A stretch of 64,000 bases of DNA from Pseudomonas sp. URMO17WK12:I2 (GCF_003253735.1 NZ_QKYW01000003.1:186001-250000); one strand, 5' to 3'; positions 17,737 through 28,229 are shown, counted from the first letter of the stretch. Made by a program: numbers and translations. The notes: generated by a model from the letters alone, not told the origin.

Positions 17737-19086
17737 TCAGGCGTTTTTCAGGCGCAGCAGCAGGGCGATCAGCACCTCGATATCGGCATCCGTGGTTCGC
17801 CAGGAGCTGACGCTCAGGCGAAAGGCCGGTCGGCCCTGCCAGATGGTGGCACCGAACCAGACTTCGCCCGAATCCTGCGCAGCCTTGAGAATGGCCGTGG
17901 TCTGCTCGTCGGAGTCGGCGCGTACCAGCACCTGATTGAGGTGCACGCGGTTGAGCACCTGATAGCCGCCATTGCGCAGTGCGTCGGCCAGGTGTCCGGC
18001 CTGACGGATATGCTGGTCGATCATCGTGCGCAGGCCATCGCGCCCCAGGTAGGCCAGTGCCGCCCAGATCGCCACGCCCCGCGCGCGGCGCGAGAACTCC
18101 AGGGTCAGGTTCTTCTGCGAGTCCCTCGAGGCCATGGCATACGCCGCATCGCTGTTCATCGCTGCAGCCAGGGCGTCGCTGTCACGGCAGATGGCCATGG
18201 CGCTGTCGTAGGGTGTGTTCAGCCACTTGTGGCCATCGGTGGTCCAGCTGTCCGCCAGCTCCACGCCCTCGGCCAGCCCGGCTGATGACGAGGTCCGCGC
18301 CCACAGGCCGAAAGCGCCGTCGACATGCACCCAGGCGCCGGCCGCCCTGGCCTTGGGGATCAGCTCGGCGAAGCGGTCGAATTCCCCGGTATTGACCTCG
18401 CCAGCCTGGAGGATCAGCAAGGTGCGATCATCCAGATCCGGAAGCCTGGCCGGATCGATGCGGCCGTATTCGTCGACCGCCGCCAGTTGCAGGCGGCGCA
18501 TACCGAAGCCGAGCACGCGTAGGGCTTTCCTGACGGTGATATGGGCGGTTTCGGAGATCACCACGCGAATTTCCGGGGCGCCGATCAAGCCATCCTGATC
18601 GAAATCCCAGCCGTGCCTGGCGAGCAGCGCGCGCCGTGCTGCGGACAGGCAGGCGAGGGTACAGGCGGTGGCACTGGTGCCGAAACCCACGGCGCTTTCG
18701 CGTGGTAGGCCGAGTGCTTCGCAGACCCAGCGGGCGGCGACCTTCTCCAGCTTGTCGGCGATGGGTGAGCCGTCGAAGGATGAAGCGCACTGGTCCCAGG
18801 CCAGCACCAAACGCTCGGCCGCCGCCGCGGCAGGCAGGGTGGCACCGATCACGAAGCCGAAATAGCGCGGGCCATTGCTGGTGACGGTGGCGGGCGAGCC
18901 GAGTTCATCGAGCGTATGCAATACCTGCCCGGCCTCTCGCCCCGTGCCTGGCAGGGGCTGGTCGAAGGCATCCAGGGCGGCGATGGCGCTCTCGTGGGGA
19001 TAGACCCGGCGCTGATCGAGCGAGTCGTTATAGGCGATGGCGCGGCGGTCGGCGTCGGTCAGCAAGGCGTGTTCGGCAATGCGCAT
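17737..19086 (-). CDS. PLP-dependent group II decarboxylase family protein
   Basis: 449 residues, fold type I. Landmarks are GTSATACTLACLSAARRALL (substrate/PLP site), AHITVRKALRVLG, HVDGAFGLWA (Asp binding the pyridine nitrogen) and TTDGHKWLNTPYDSA with the PLP lysine. This is the aromatic/glutamate decarboxylase superfamily; the exact amino acid is not predictable. The stop lies two bases from that of the convergent hydrolase gene. An ATG nine codons upstream (19113) is also possible, but homology starts near MRIAEHALLT. Confidence 0.82.
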   Translation of the reverse strand: MRIAEHALLTDADRRAIAYNDSLDQRRVYPHESAIAALDAFDQPLPGTGREAGQVLHTLDELGSPATVTSNGPRYFGFVIGATLPAAAAAERLVLAWDQCASSFDGSPIADKLEKVAARWVCEALGLPRESAVGFGTSATACTLACLSAARRALLARHGWDFDQDGLIGAPEIRVVISETAHITVRKALRVLGFGMRRLQLAAVDEYGRIDPARLPDLDDRTLLILQAGEVNTGEFDRFAELIPKARAAGAWVHVDGAFGLWARTSSSAGLAEGVELADSWTTDGHKWLNTPYDSAMAICRDSDALAAAMNSDAAYAMASRDSQKNLTLEFSRRARGVAIWAALAYLGRDGLRTMIDQHIRQAGHLADALRNGGYQVLNRVHLNQVLVRADSDEQTTAILKAAQDSGEVWFGATIWQGRPAFRLSVSSWRTTDADIEVLIALLLRLKNA

Positions 19087-19337
19087 GGGGCGGGTCTCGG
19101 AAGTTGGCAGCAATGTGCAACTCTAACCGAGGGGCATGGCGGCCTGTCAGATACAGCCCACGGCTGCTTGTCCCCTACAGCGCAGCGGCCAGCACAGCTG
19201 TATCCGGTACAGTTAGCGCAAATCTCAGGCGAACAATGTCTTTGTAGGAAGCTGGCCTGGGATCAGCGGCAGCCTGTGAAGGGCTCGCGACTGAAGCCGC
19301 TCCCAGGTAATTCGTTGCCCGACGTATTGTGAAAAAC

Positions 19338-19374
19338 CATAAAAAAGCCCCGCACTGGGCGGGGCTCTTTTTGA
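19338..19374 (-). terminator. Rho-independent terminator of acnB
   Basis: Stem AGCCCCGC / GCGGGGCT (19346-19353 and 19359-19366) with a 5-base loop. It is flanked by A- and T-runs on both sides, so it can work in either direction. It lies 13-50 bases past the acnB stop. The rest of 19087-19337 shows only a REP-like fragment (GAAGCCGCTCCCAGG near 19290) and no gene. Confidence 0.9.
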
Positions 19375-19386
19375 CGCTAGTAACGC

Positions 19387-21996
19387 TTAAGCTTGAACGA
19401 CCGGGATGTTCGCGTTGGCCGCAGCCTCGCGGAACTCGGCGATCTGGTCGAAGCTCAGGTAGCGGTAAACATCGGCAGCCATGCTGTCGATGTTCTTCGC
19501 GTACTCCATGTACTCCTCGACGGTCGGCAGCTTGCCCAGAATGGACGCGACAGCGGCCAGCTCGGCAGAAGCCAGGTACACGTTGGCACCATCACCCAGG
19601 CGGTTCGGGAAGTTACGGGTCGACGTCGACACCACGGTCGAATTCGGCTCGACGCGTGCCTGGTTACCCATGCACAGCGAGCAGCCCGGCATTTCCATGC
19701 GCGCGCCGGCCTTGCCGTAGATGCCGTAATAGCCTTCTTCGGTCAGTTGGTGAGCGTCCATCTTGGTCGGCGGCGACAGCCACAGACGAGTAGGCAGCTG
19801 ACCCTTGACCTGATCGAGCAGCTTACCGGCAGCGCGGAAGTGACCGATGTTGGTCATGCACGAGCCGATGAACACTTCGTCGATCTTCTCGCCCTGAACG
19901 GTCGACAGCAGGCGTGCGTCGTCCGGGTCGTTCGGCGCGCAGAGCACCGGCTCCTTGATGTCGGCCAGGTCGATCTCGATGATCTCGGCATACTCGGCGT
20001 CCTTGTCGGCGCTGAGCAGTACCGGGTCGGCCAGCCAGGCTTCCATCGCTTGAGCGCGACGCTCCATGGTGCGTGCATCGCCGTAGCCTTCGCTGATCAT
20101 CCAGCGCAGCAGGGTGATGTTCGACTTCAGGTACTCGGCAATGGCTTTTTCCGGCAGCTTGATGGTGCAACCTGCAGCGGAACGCTCGGCAGAGGCGTCG
20201 GACAGCTCGAATGCCTGCTCGACGGTCAGCTCGTCCAGGCCTTCGATTTCCAGGATGCGGCCGGAGAAAGCGTTGATCTTGCCTTTCTTCTCGACGGTCA
20301 GCAGGCCTTTCTGGATGGCGTAGTAGGGGATGGCATGGACCAGGTCACGCAGGGTGATGCCTGGGTTCAGCTTGCCCTTGAAGCGCACCAGAACCGACTC
20401 CGGCATGTCCAGCGGCATGACGCCTGTGGCCGCGGCGAAGGCCACCAGGCCGGAACCGGCCGGGAAGGAAATGCCGATCGGGAAGCGGGTGTGCGAGTCA
20501 CCACCGGTACCGACGGTGTCCGGCAGCAGCATGCGGTTCAGCCAGCTGTGGATGATGCCGTCGCCAGGACGCAGCGACACGCCGCCACGGGTGCGGATGA
20601 AATCCGGCAGGGTGTGGTGGGTGGTGACGTCGATCGGCTTCGGATAGGCCGCGGTGTGGCAGAACGACTGCATCACCAGGTCAGCGGAGAAGCCCAGGCA
20701 AGCCAGGTCTTTCAGCTCGTCGCGGGTCATCGGGCCGGTGGTGTCCTGGGAGCCGACGGTGGTCATCTTCGGTTCGCAGTAGGTGCCCGGACGCACGCCT
20801 TTGCCTTCCGGCAGACCGCAGGCCTTGCCGACCATCTTCTGGGCCAGGGTGTAGCCCTTGCCCGTATCGACCGGCGCTTCCGGCAGCTTGAACAGGTCGG
20901 TTGGGCCCAGGCCCAGCTCGGCACGTGCCTTCTCGGTCAGGCCACGGCCGACGATCAGCGGGATACGGCCGCCAGCACGAACTTCGTCGAGCAGCACCGG
21001 CGTCTTCAGTTCGAAGGTGGTGATCACTTCGTCGCTGTCGTGTTTGCAGACCTTGCCCTGGTGCGGGTACAGGTCGATCACGTCGCCCATGTTGATGTTC
21101 GACACGTCGAACTCGATCGGCAGCGCGCCGGCATCTTCCATGGTGTTGTAGAAGATCGGGGCGATCTTGGTGCCGAAGCAGAAGCCGCCAGCACGCTTGT
21201 TCGGAACAAACGGGATGTCGTCGCCGAAGAACCACAGCACCGAGTTGGTGGCGGATTTACGCGAAGAACCGGTACCGACCACGTCACCAACGTAGGCAAC
21301 CGGGAAGCCGTCGCCGTACATCTGGGCGATCTGCTTCATCGGGCCGATGGAGCCTTGCACGTCAGGCACGATGCCTTCGCGGGCCATTTTCAGCATGGCC
21401 AGGGCGTGCAGCGGGATATCCGGGCGCGACCAGGCATCCGGCGCCGGCGACAGGTCGTCGGTGTTGGTTTCGCCAGTGACCTTGAACACGCGCAGGCTGA
21501 TCTTCTCGGCCAGGGTCGGGCGCTTCTTGAACCACTCGCCATCGGCCCAGGACTGCAGCACGCCTTTGGCGTGGGCATTGCCCGCTTTGGCTTTTTCGGC
21601 CACGTCATGGAAGGCGTCGAACATCAACAGGGTGTGCTTGAGCTGTTCGGCAGCGACGGCGCCCAGTTCGGCGTCGTCCAGCAGTTCAACCAGGGTGGCG
21701 ATGTTGTAGCCGCCCTGCATGGTGCCGAGCAGTTCGGTGGCGCGCTTCTTGTCGATCAGCGGGGAGGTGGCTTCGCCCTTGGCGATAGCGGAGAGGAAGC
21801 CGGCCTTTACATAGGCAGCTTCGTCGACGCCTGGCGGCACGCGGTTGGTGATCAGGTCGAGGAGGAATTCTTCTTCGCCGGCCGGCGGGTTCTTCAGCAG
21901 GTCGACGAGACCGGCGGTTTGTTCGGCGTTTAGCGGCTGGGGCACGATACCCTGGGCGGCACGCTCTGCTACGTGTTTGCGGTAGGCTTCAAGCAC
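19387..21996 (-). CDS. acnB: Aconitate hydratase B
   Basis: 869 residues, the usual AcnB length. It begins [20 protein letters not shown] with a GTG start; GAGGG lies eight bases before. AcnB domain order is visible: N-terminal HEAT-like region, then the swivel domain, then the iron-sulfur core with [14 protein letters not shown] and [10 protein letters not shown] carrying cluster cysteines. It interconverts citrate and isocitrate in the TCA cycle and 2-methylcitrate intermediates in propionate use. The frame stays open 39 codons upstream of the GTG, but that extension has no homology. Confidence 0.95.
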   Translation of the reverse strand: MLEAYRKHVAERAAQGIVPQPLNAEQTAGLVDLLKNPPAGEEEFLLDLITNRVPPGVDEAAYVKAGFLSAIAKGEATSPLIDKKRATELLGTMQGGYNIATLVELLDDAELGAVAAEQLKHTLLMFDAFHDVAEKAKAGNAHAKGVLQSWADGEWFKKRPTLAEKISLRVFKVTGETNTDDLSPAPDAWSRPDIPLHALAMLKMAREGIVPDVQGSIGPMKQIAQMYGDGFPVAYVGDVVGTGSSRKSATNSVLWFFGDDIPFVPNKRAGGFCFGTKIAPIFYNTMEDAGALPIEFDVSNINMGDVIDLYPHQGKVCKHDSDEVITTFELKTPVLLDEVRAGGRIPLIVGRGLTEKARAELGLGPTDLFKLPEAPVDTGKGYTLAQKMVGKACGLPEGKGVRPGTYCEPKMTTVGSQDTTGPMTRDELKDLACLGFSADLVMQSFCHTAAYPKPIDVTTHHTLPDFIRTRGGVSLRPGDGIIHSWLNRMLLPDTVGTGGDSHTRFPIGISFPAGSGLVAFAAATGVMPLDMPESVLVRFKGKLNPGITLRDLVHAIPYYAIQKGLLTVEKKGKINAFSGRILEIEGLDELTVEQAFELSDASAERSAAGCTIKLPEKAIAEYLKSNITLLRWMISEGYGDARTMERRAQAMEAWLADPVLLSADKDAEYAEIIEIDLADIKEPVLCAPNDPDDARLLSTVQGEKIDEVFIGSCMTNIGHFRAAGKLLDQVKGQLPTRLWLSPPTKMDAHQLTEEGYYGIYGKAGARMEMPGCSLCMGNQARVEPNSTVVSTSTRNFPNRLGDGANVYLASAELAAVASILGKLPTVEEYMEYAKNIDSMAADVYRYLSFDQIAEFREAAANANIPVVQA

Positions 21997-22115
21997 AGTT
22001 ATTACCCTCATCAGTGGTCCCAAATAGGGAAGTCCGGGACGCATGCAGGAATGCACCAAACACATCCGCAGCTCAGCCTGATGGGCTGTGCGCGATGGTT
22101 TCAATGCTTCCATCC

Positions 22116-22243
22116 GGAAGCTGCTTTCAAAGTTTTACGCCTGCAGGACGTACTTGATGAGGGGCTGGCATGGCCTGAGGATGGCCACGCCAACATCGTG
22201 CTGCAGGATCGACTGTGCTCGTGACGCTTTGAAAACAGCTTCC
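22116..22243. repeat. Long-spaced inverted repeat between acnB and the DUF1289 gene
   Basis: Two 17-base arms at 22116-22132 (GGAAGCTGCTTTCAAAG) and 22227-22243 (CTTTGAAAACAGCTTCC) are inverse complements with one mismatch, separated by 94 bases. The 396-base gap 21997-22392 has no gene. It should hold the promoters for both divergent genes, and this repeat lies 120-247 bases upstream of acnB, possibly in its leader. Confidence 0.6.
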
Positions 22244-22392
22244 AACGGACATTGGCGCCTTTCGCAAGGCGCGCTGATTCTAGCGGAATCTTTACGCGAA
22301 GTTAAGCGAAAGACCCATCGTCCTCTGGGGTGATCCCCATTAGACAAAGGGCTAAGATGCACGCCTTATTGTCTGGTCTGTCGATTCAACGC

Positions 22393-22869
22393 ATGCCCAA
22401 TCAACGTATCAAGACGCCTTGCATAGGCCTGTGCTCCACGGTTTTCGGCGATACCGTATGCCGCGGCTGCAAGCGCTTTCACCATGAGGTGATCAACTGG
22501 AACGGTTACAGCGACGAGGAAAAGCAGTCGGTGTGGTTGCGCCTGGAAATGTTGCTGGTGCAGGTGATGACCGCCAAGCTGGAGGTGTTCGACGAGGCGC
22601 TGCTGCTCAAACAGCTGGAGCAGCGACAGATTCGCTTCGTGCCCCAGCAGTCGGCTTATTGCTGGGCCTACCAGCTGCTGGCCCGCGGTGCGCGGGTGAT
22701 CACCCAGCTGGAGGCCTACGGCATCGTCTTGCTACCCGAATTTCGCGATTGGGAACTGCCGGATCTGCGTGACGCCATCGACCGCGAGTTCTTCCTGCTC
22801 TCCGAGGCGCATTTCGAGCGTTACATCGCGCCGCGCTTCCTCAAGGAAGGCATGGAGCTGCGCGTCTGA
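22393..22869 (+). CDS. DUF1289-containing conserved hypothetical protein
   Basis: 158 residues. The N-terminal 55 residues are a DUF1289 domain with its cysteine set (TPCIGLCSTVFGDTVCRGCKRF) and the closing motif EVINWNGYSDEEK, likely metal binding. The C-terminal hundred residues are helical and unrecognised. DUF1289 proteins are often adjacent to central metabolism genes in gammaproteobacteria, and their role is unknown. In-frame starts at 22330 (GTG) and 22357 (ATG) exist; the domain begins right after 22393. Confidence 0.82.
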   Translation: MPNQRIKTPCIGLCSTVFGDTVCRGCKRFHHEVINWNGYSDEEKQSVWLRLEMLLVQVMTAKLEVFDEALLLKQLEQRQIRFVPQQSAYCWAYQLLARGARVITQLEAYGIVLLPEFRDWELPDLRDAIDREFFLLSEAHFERYIAPRFLKEGMELRV

Positions 22870-22893
22870 TTCGTACGCGCGGCGCTTGAATGC

Positions 22894-22922
22894 AAAAAGC
22901 CCGGCACTTGGCCGGGCTTTTT
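22894..22922. terminator. Bidirectional terminator between DUF1289 gene and ppnP
   Basis: Stem AGCCCGGC / GCCGGGCT with a 5-base loop, A-run on the left and T-run on the right, placed between two convergent genes. Confidence 0.9.
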
Positions 22923-22938
22923 CTGGCTGCGAGACCTG

Positions 22939-23220
22939 TCAGCGGTATTCGCACAGGTACGCGGTGTCCTGTTCGACCTTGAGCTGAAACTTGCTGTCGG
23001 CCGGCACGGTGAAGCGGCTGCCGGCGGTGAAGGTTTCCCAGTTGTCGCTGCCCGGCAGTTTGACGGTCAGCGCGCCGGCGATCACGTGCATGATCTCCAG
23101 CTGGCCGGTGCCGAATTCGTATTCGCCTGCCGCCATCACGCCAATCGTGGCCGGGCCTTCTGCCATGCCGAACGCGATGGATTTGACGGTACCGTCGAAA
23201 TACTCGTTGACCTTGAACAT
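22939..23220 (-). CDS. ppnP: Pyrimidine/purine nucleoside phosphorylase
   Basis: 93-residue single-domain cupin of the YaiE/PpnP family, near the 94 residues of the E. coli enzyme. Shared landmarks: [42 protein letters not shown] and the end AYLCEYR. PpnP splits many nucleosides with phosphate to base and ribose-1-phosphate in the cytoplasm. Of two in-frame ATGs, the second (23220) is at a proper distance from GAGG. Confidence 0.92.
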   Translation of the reverse strand: MFKVNEYFDGTVKSIAFGMAEGPATIGVMAAGEYEFGTGQLEIMHVIAGALTVKLPGSDNWETFTAGSRFTVPADSKFQLKVEQDTAYLCEYR

Positions 23221-23281
23221 GTGCATCCTCGTGAGCGGCAGAATAAATGGCTGGCAAGTATGCCCAAGGCATCTGGCGGCG

Positions 23282-23845
23282 TCACGTGTTGCGCCTAACG
23301 CCTCGCCGGGCCATCACCAACGGCAACAGGCGAGCGGTATTGCGTGCATCATTCAGTGCGCGATGCTGCTGGCCGCTGAAGCTGATTCCCGCCAGTTGCA
23401 AGGCAGCATTCAGGCCGATGGGGCGGGGTAGCTGACGCTCCTCGGCAAAGCGCCGCTTGAGGTTGAGGTGGGCCATGGTTTGCAGGTGGCTGACCAGGCC
23501 GTGGTGCTGCCAATCCTGCTCCAGCTGCTGGCGATCATAGTCGCCCCAGCTGCACCAGCCTTGCAGGCGCGGATGGTGGGGCTCCAGCCAACGCTCGAAT
23601 TGCGGCCACAGCACCGGCAGTGTGGCGGCTTGATCCACCTCCCCCTGGCTGATGTGGGTCAGCTGCCGGCAGAAGCGGGTCAGCATCGGGCGGCGCAGTG
23701 GCCGCACGAAACGCTGGAAATGGTCGATCTCGTGGCCGTCGGCATCGACCAGACTGGCACCGATCTCGATGATCTCCATGTGTTCCACCGGCCAGCCACC
23801 TTCTTCGGTGGTGGCTTCCAGGTCGATGACCAGCCAATACCCCAT
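23282..23845 (-). CDS. DEDDh 3'-5' exonuclease, ERI-1-like
   Basis: 187 residues with the three exonuclease motifs: [12 protein letters not shown] (Exo I, Asp and Glu), [12 protein letters not shown] (Exo II) and [16 protein letters not shown] (Exo III with His and Asp). [12 protein letters not shown] is typical of ERI-1/KapD-like nucleases that trim RNA 3' ends. AAGGAG six bases before 23845 decides the start over an upstream ATG. It is divergent from the EAL gene, with 183 bases between them. Confidence 0.88.
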   Translation of the reverse strand: MGYWLVIDLEATTEEGGWPVEHMEIIEIGASLVDADGHEIDHFQRFVRPLRRPMLTRFCRQLTHISQGEVDQAATLPVLWPQFERWLEPHHPRLQGWCSWGDYDRQQLEQDWQHHGLVSHLQTMAHLNLKRRFAEERQLPRPIGLNAALQLAGISFSGQQHRALNDARNTARLLPLVMARRGVRRNT

Positions 23846-24028
23846 TGCTTCTCCTTGTCTGCCCGCCATACCGTCTGCTGAGGGTCGCTCAGAGCTCAGA
23901 CCGACGAGTGGTGCGATTCGTGCCATATGTGAAATGCCATCATGGACATTGTGTCTTTGCGGCGCTGGCTATACTTGCGCACGGAAGGCCGTGGTTCTCT
24001 ATTCCCGCGTGAAAGGTGAGCGTGTTTC

Positions 24029-26242
24029 ATGGATGACTCTGTGGTGTTTTCAGATGACGAGACGATTGGTGACAGCACACACCAGGCGTGGCGCATCCTG
24101 ACCGTTGATGATGACCCTGACTTTCAGCGCGCAACCGCCTTTGCGATCAGCGAGATGGAAATCCTCGGCCGGCGTGTCGAGATCCAGCAGGCATTCAGCA
24201 ACCGCGAGGCCGCCATGTTGCTGGCCGAACAGCAGGATTTGGCCCTGGTGTTGCTCGATGTGGTGATGGAGACCGAAGACGCCGGGCTACGTTTGGTCAA
24301 GACCCTGCGCGAGGTCATCGGCAACGCCGAGATTCGCATCGTACTGCTCACCGGCGAGCCCGGCATGGCACCGGTGCAGAGCGTCATGCGCGACTACGAC
24401 ATCAACGACTACTGGTCCAAGAGCGAGCTCAGCGCCGAGCGCCTGCGCACGGTGCTCACCGGCGGGCTGCGCAGTTATTCCCAGCTCAAGGCCACGGCAC
24501 GGGCACGTCGCGGCCTGCAGATGATCGTTGAGTCCAGCAATGCGCTGTTCTGCTCGAAGAACACCCGCGAGCTGTCGGCCAAGATTCTTTCCGAGATCGC
24601 CTCGCTGCTCGATCTGCAGGCCGAGGGTATCGTTTGCGTGAAGGCTCATGATGCCGCGCCTGGCGAGCTGCCCGACGCTTACGTGATCAGTGCCAGCGGC
24701 CGCTTCTACAGCTCCATCGATGGCAGCCTCAACGGCCTGGGGGATGAAGCGGTAGCCAGCGCGCTGCGCTGCAGCCTGCAAAAACAGGCGACGCTGCGTT
24801 TCGACGATTGCACCGTGCTGTTTTTCCCGCGCTTTCAGGCGGGTGCGGACTACGCCTGTTACGTGGCCACCGAGCGAACGCTGGACGATACCGAGCTGGA
24901 ACTGCTCGAGGTGTTCAGCGCCAGTATCAGCCGCGGGCTCTATAACGTGGCGCTGTTCAGTCGTCTGGAGGAGATGGCCTACCAGGACGACCTGCTGAAG
25001 ATCCCCAACCGCAATGCGTTGATCCGCATGCTGGACATGACCCTGAGCAGCTCGAACAAGGGCGATCGAGTGCTGGTGCTGCTCGACATCGACAACTTCT
25101 CGGGTGCCAACACTGCCTTCGGCACCGGCTACGGGGATTTCATTCTTGGCCTGGTGGCCAACCGGTTGCGAGAAACATTCGACGGCAACGTGCTGATCGC
25201 CCGGGTTCGCGACGATCTGTTCGCCGTGCTCGGCCCCGAGCATCAGGTGCGCGCCGAGGATATCGTGGCGCTGTTCCGCCGCCCCAACCGGCCCTATGAG
25301 TTAGGTCAGGTGCACAGCCTGAGTAGCGTCACCCTGTACCTGCGCGATTTCGACGATACGGCCAGCGTGGCCCTGCAGGATGCCCGGCTGACCCTCAAGC
25401 AAGCCAAGCAGCTGGGCCACGACCAGCATGTGGTGCACGACCGCCGGCTGCAGAGCGCCCATGCCGAATCGTTCCGCCTGCTGCTGGCGCTGCGTGATGC
25501 GGTGGCCAGCGACCTGATCAGCATCGAGCTGCAACCCCAGGTGGATCTGCGCAGCGGCGTGGTCACCGGGGTCGAGGCCCTGGCGCGCTGGTACCAGCCC
25601 GACGGCAAGGCCATCCCGCCATTGGAGTTCATTCCGCTGGCGGAGACTACCGGCTATATCCTGCCCCTGGGTGATCTGCTCATGCGCCTGGCCTTGCAGG
25701 CGGCTCGTCGTCTTGCTGAATCCGGGTATCGCGACATTCGGGTGGCGATCAACGTGTCGGCCACCCAGTTGCTGCAGCGCGACTTCATCGAACGCTTCAC
25801 CCTGCATCTGGAGGCGGCCGGCGTGAGCGCCGGTCAGGTCGAACTGGAAATCACCGAGTCAGTGGCCATGCGCTCGTTCGAGCAGGTTTGCGAGCAGCTG
25901 CTGGCACTGCGGGCGATGGGGGTTAAAGTGGCCATCGACGACTTCGGCACCGGCTTCTCGTCGCTCAGCTACCTGCGCCAGCTGCCTGCCGATCGTTTGA
26001 AGATCGACCGCAGCTTCGTCGAGGAGCTGCGTGCGGAGGACGACGGCCAGGCGATCGCCGAGGCGATCATCCAGATCGCCCGGCGCGTCGGGATGACGGT
26101 AATTGCCGAGGGCGTGGAGAACCAGCAACAGGTCGAATGGTTGACTCAGCATGACTGCCTGGAAGCTCAGGGCTACCTGTTCGCCAAACCGATGTCGCTG
26201 GAACGGCTGTTGAGTTGGCTGGGCGAGCGTTCGCCGCGGTGA
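24029..26242 (+). CDS. Response regulator with DUF3369-like, degenerate GGDEF and EAL domains
   Basis: 737 residues. Receiver domain at about 22-145 (TVDDDPD, phospho-acceptor Asp77 in LVLLDVVMETED). A DUF3369/GAF-like segment follows (about 160-310), then a GGDEF domain (315-475) whose signature is RDDLF at 394-398 instead of GGDEF, then an EAL domain (485-735) with EALARW, INVSATQL, EITESVAM, IDDFGTGFSSLSYL and KIDRSFVEEL. So it should hydrolyse cyclic di-GMP and not make it, with the GGDEF part perhaps binding GTP or acting as a scaffold. The next gene, a histidine kinase, overlaps its stop, so the two are probably a signalling pair. Confidence 0.9.
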   Translation: MDDSVVFSDDETIGDSTHQAWRILTVDDDPDFQRATAFAISEMEILGRRVEIQQAFSNREAAMLLAEQQDLALVLLDVVMETEDAGLRLVKTLREVIGNAEIRIVLLTGEPGMAPVQSVMRDYDINDYWSKSELSAERLRTVLTGGLRSYSQLKATARARRGLQMIVESSNALFCSKNTRELSAKILSEIASLLDLQAEGIVCVKAHDAAPGELPDAYVISASGRFYSSIDGSLNGLGDEAVASALRCSLQKQATLRFDDCTVLFFPRFQAGADYACYVATERTLDDTELELLEVFSASISRGLYNVALFSRLEEMAYQDDLLKIPNRNALIRMLDMTLSSSNKGDRVLVLLDIDNFSGANTAFGTGYGDFILGLVANRLRETFDGNVLIARVRDDLFAVLGPEHQVRAEDIVALFRRPNRPYELGQVHSLSSVTLYLRDFDDTASVALQDARLTLKQAKQLGHDQHVVHDRRLQSAHAESFRLLLALRDAVASDLISIELQPQVDLRSGVVTGVEALARWYQPDGKAIPPLEFIPLAETTGYILPLGDLLMRLALQAARRLAESGYRDIRVAINVSATQLLQRDFIERFTLHLEAAGVSAGQVELEITESVAMRSFEQVCEQLLALRAMGVKVAIDDFGTGFSSLSYLRQLPADRLKIDRSFVEELRAEDDGQAIAEAIIQIARRVGMTVIAEGVENQQQVEWLTQHDCLEAQGYLFAKPMSLERLLSWLGERSPR

Positions 26243-28149
26243 TCGGTCGCCGCATCGCTGGCTGGCGAGCTGCGCTTGCCAGGCCACTGCCGCGTAATCT
26301 GCTGGTGCTGTTTCTGCCCTGGTCGCTATTGATCGTGGTGCTCAGCCTGTTGCTTTACGACCGCATGCTTAGCGACCGTCTGGAGCCTCTGCTCGACGCC
26401 GAGTCGGACAGCCTCAACGAAGGTGTTGCGGTGCTGGAGCGGCATCTGTCCAGCCTGCGCGGCGATCTGCAGTTTCTCAGCCAGCAGCCGCTGCTCAACC
26501 GCGCGCTCAGGCATGCCTCCGCTAGCAGCTACGCCGCGCTGAGTGAGCTGTTCGCCGAGTTTTCCAATAGCCGCGGCATCTATCAGCACATTCGCTGGCT
26601 CGACGAGAACGGCATGGAACGCGTGCGTATCGACGGCGGCTCGGGAAAGGCACGACAGGTCGAGGCGGCAGACCTGCAGAACGACTCGGCCGCCTATTAC
26701 TTCGTGGAGACCATGCATCTCTACAAGGGCGAGTCGTATCTGTCGCGCTTCGATCTGGAACGGCATTATCGACCCGATGGCAGCCTTGAGGCGCTTGTGC
26801 CGATCCTGCGAGCCGCGGTGCCGGTTTTCAGCGAGCGCGGCGAGCGGCGTGGCGTTCTGATCCTCGACTACCGGGCCGAACGGCTGCTGGCGCGCTTGCG
26901 GGAAACCTCGCTCGCCTATGGCGGCTCGCTGCAGTTGCTCGACCATGAAGGCTACTGGATGCTCGGCGAGCGGCCTGAGCACGCCTGGGGCTTTCTGCTC
27001 GGCAAACCAGAGCTGACGCTGGCCAGCCGCCAGTCGGCCACCTGGCGGCGATTGCAAACCGAGCAACGTGGTTCGTTCAGCGACGCCGCGGGTTTCTGGA
27101 CCTACAGCCATTTCCGGCCGAGTGACGCCGCCTCGGCCACCAGCAACGTTGCCGATCACTGGCTGTTGCTGTCACACCTGCCAGCCGAGCACCTCAACCA
27201 GCTGCGGTGGGGCGTGCTGTGGCGCGTATTGTTGTTCTTCAGTGTGCTGCAGGGGCTGGGGTTGCTGATCAGCGTACGGCGGGCGATCGACGAGGCCGAA
27301 CGCTTGCGTGCCGAGCAGGGGCTGCAAGTGAGCAGCAAGGCATTGGCGGCGAGCAACGAGCAATTGCAGCGTACTGTCGAGCAGCTGCAGCGCACCCGTC
27401 GTGCCTTGTTGCAGGCTGAAAAGCTGTCGTCCCTGGGCACCATGGTCGCCGGCGTCGCCCATGAGTTGAATACGCCAATTGGCGCTGCCAGCGTGGCCGC
27501 TTCGACCCTGGAGCGGGCCAGCCAGGAATTTCAGGCGGCGATGCGCGAAGGCCTGAAGCGCACCACCCTGGAGCGTTTCGTGCAGCGCACCGATGACGGC
27601 CTGAGCATCATTCTGATCAGCCTGGAGCGGATGTCGCAGCTGACCCGTGCTTTCAAGCAACTGGCCACCGACCGTGCCAGCACCGAGCGGCGGCGCTTCG
27701 ACCTGCTTGAACTGGTGAACGAGGTGGCGCTGCTGCTACAGCCGAAGCTGCGTCAGAACGACCATCGAATCGTCGTGGACGTGGCCCCGGATCTGATTCT
27801 GGACAGCTACCCAGGGCCTCTCGGGCAGATCGTGCAGAATCTCGTCGACAATGCGCTCGTTCATGCCTTCGACCCCGGCGTGAAGGGTGTCGTCACCGTT
27901 CGTGGCCAACTGGATGAAGCGCAAGGGCAGTGCGTCATCGAGGTCATCGACGACGGTCGCGGCATGGATGAGGAGCTGCTGGGCAAGATATTCGACCCGT
28001 TTTTTACCACCCGTCGCGGCCAGGGCGGCACTGGCCTGGGTTTGCATATCACCCATCAGCTGGCGGTGGATGTGCTCGGCGCCGAGCTGGACGTCGACAG
28101 CACCCCGGGCGAGGGATCGCGCTTCAGCATCCGCTTCGATTTGAACTGA
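26239..28149 (+). CDS. Membrane sensor histidine kinase
   Basis: About 636 residues. First membrane segment at about 20-40 (LLVLFLPWSLLIVVLSLLLY), a periplasmic Cache-like sensor of about 280 residues (WLDENGMERVRIDGG), a second membrane segment near 325-345, a coiled coil, then a kinase core with His408 in VAHELNTPIGAA, N box QNLVDNALVHAF and G boxes DDGRGMDEELL and GGTGLGLHI. GTG at 26239 overlaps the stop of the EAL regulator in GTGA, the best start; a TTG 24 bases upstream is an alternative. Probably phosphorylates that regulator and so links a periplasmic signal to cyclic di-GMP. Confidence 0.87.
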   Translation: MIGRRIAGWRAALARPLPRNLLVLFLPWSLLIVVLSLLLYDRMLSDRLEPLLDAESDSLNEGVAVLERHLSSLRGDLQFLSQQPLLNRALRHASASSYAALSELFAEFSNSRGIYQHIRWLDENGMERVRIDGGSGKARQVEAADLQNDSAAYYFVETMHLYKGESYLSRFDLERHYRPDGSLEALVPILRAAVPVFSERGERRGVLILDYRAERLLARLRETSLAYGGSLQLLDHEGYWMLGERPEHAWGFLLGKPELTLASRQSATWRRLQTEQRGSFSDAAGFWTYSHFRPSDAASATSNVADHWLLLSHLPAEHLNQLRWGVLWRVLLFFSVLQGLGLLISVRRAIDEAERLRAEQGLQVSSKALAASNEQLQRTVEQLQRTRRALLQAEKLSSLGTMVAGVAHELNTPIGAASVAASTLERASQEFQAAMREGLKRTTLERFVQRTDDGLSIILISLERMSQLTRAFKQLATDRASTERRRFDLLELVNEVALLLQPKLRQNDHRIVVDVAPDLILDSYPGPLGQIVQNLVDNALVHAFDPGVKGVVTVRGQLDEAQGQCVIEVIDDGRGMDEELLGKIFDPFFTTRRGQGGTGLGLHITHQLAVDVLGAELDVDSTPGEGSRFSIRFDLN

Positions 28150-28229
28150 CTGTCGGGGGCTGCCGGCTCGCCACGCTGTAGGCTAGAATCGCCGCCGTTT
28201 GCTGCATGCCCTTGTTCGAGGTCCGCTCC

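Noticed and set aside
19393..21933. Very long open frame antisense to acnB (plus strand, about 846 codons)
   Set aside because: It is the mirror of a highly conserved, GC-rich gene; its product is low-complexity (Gln, Val, Gly, His rich) and matches no family.
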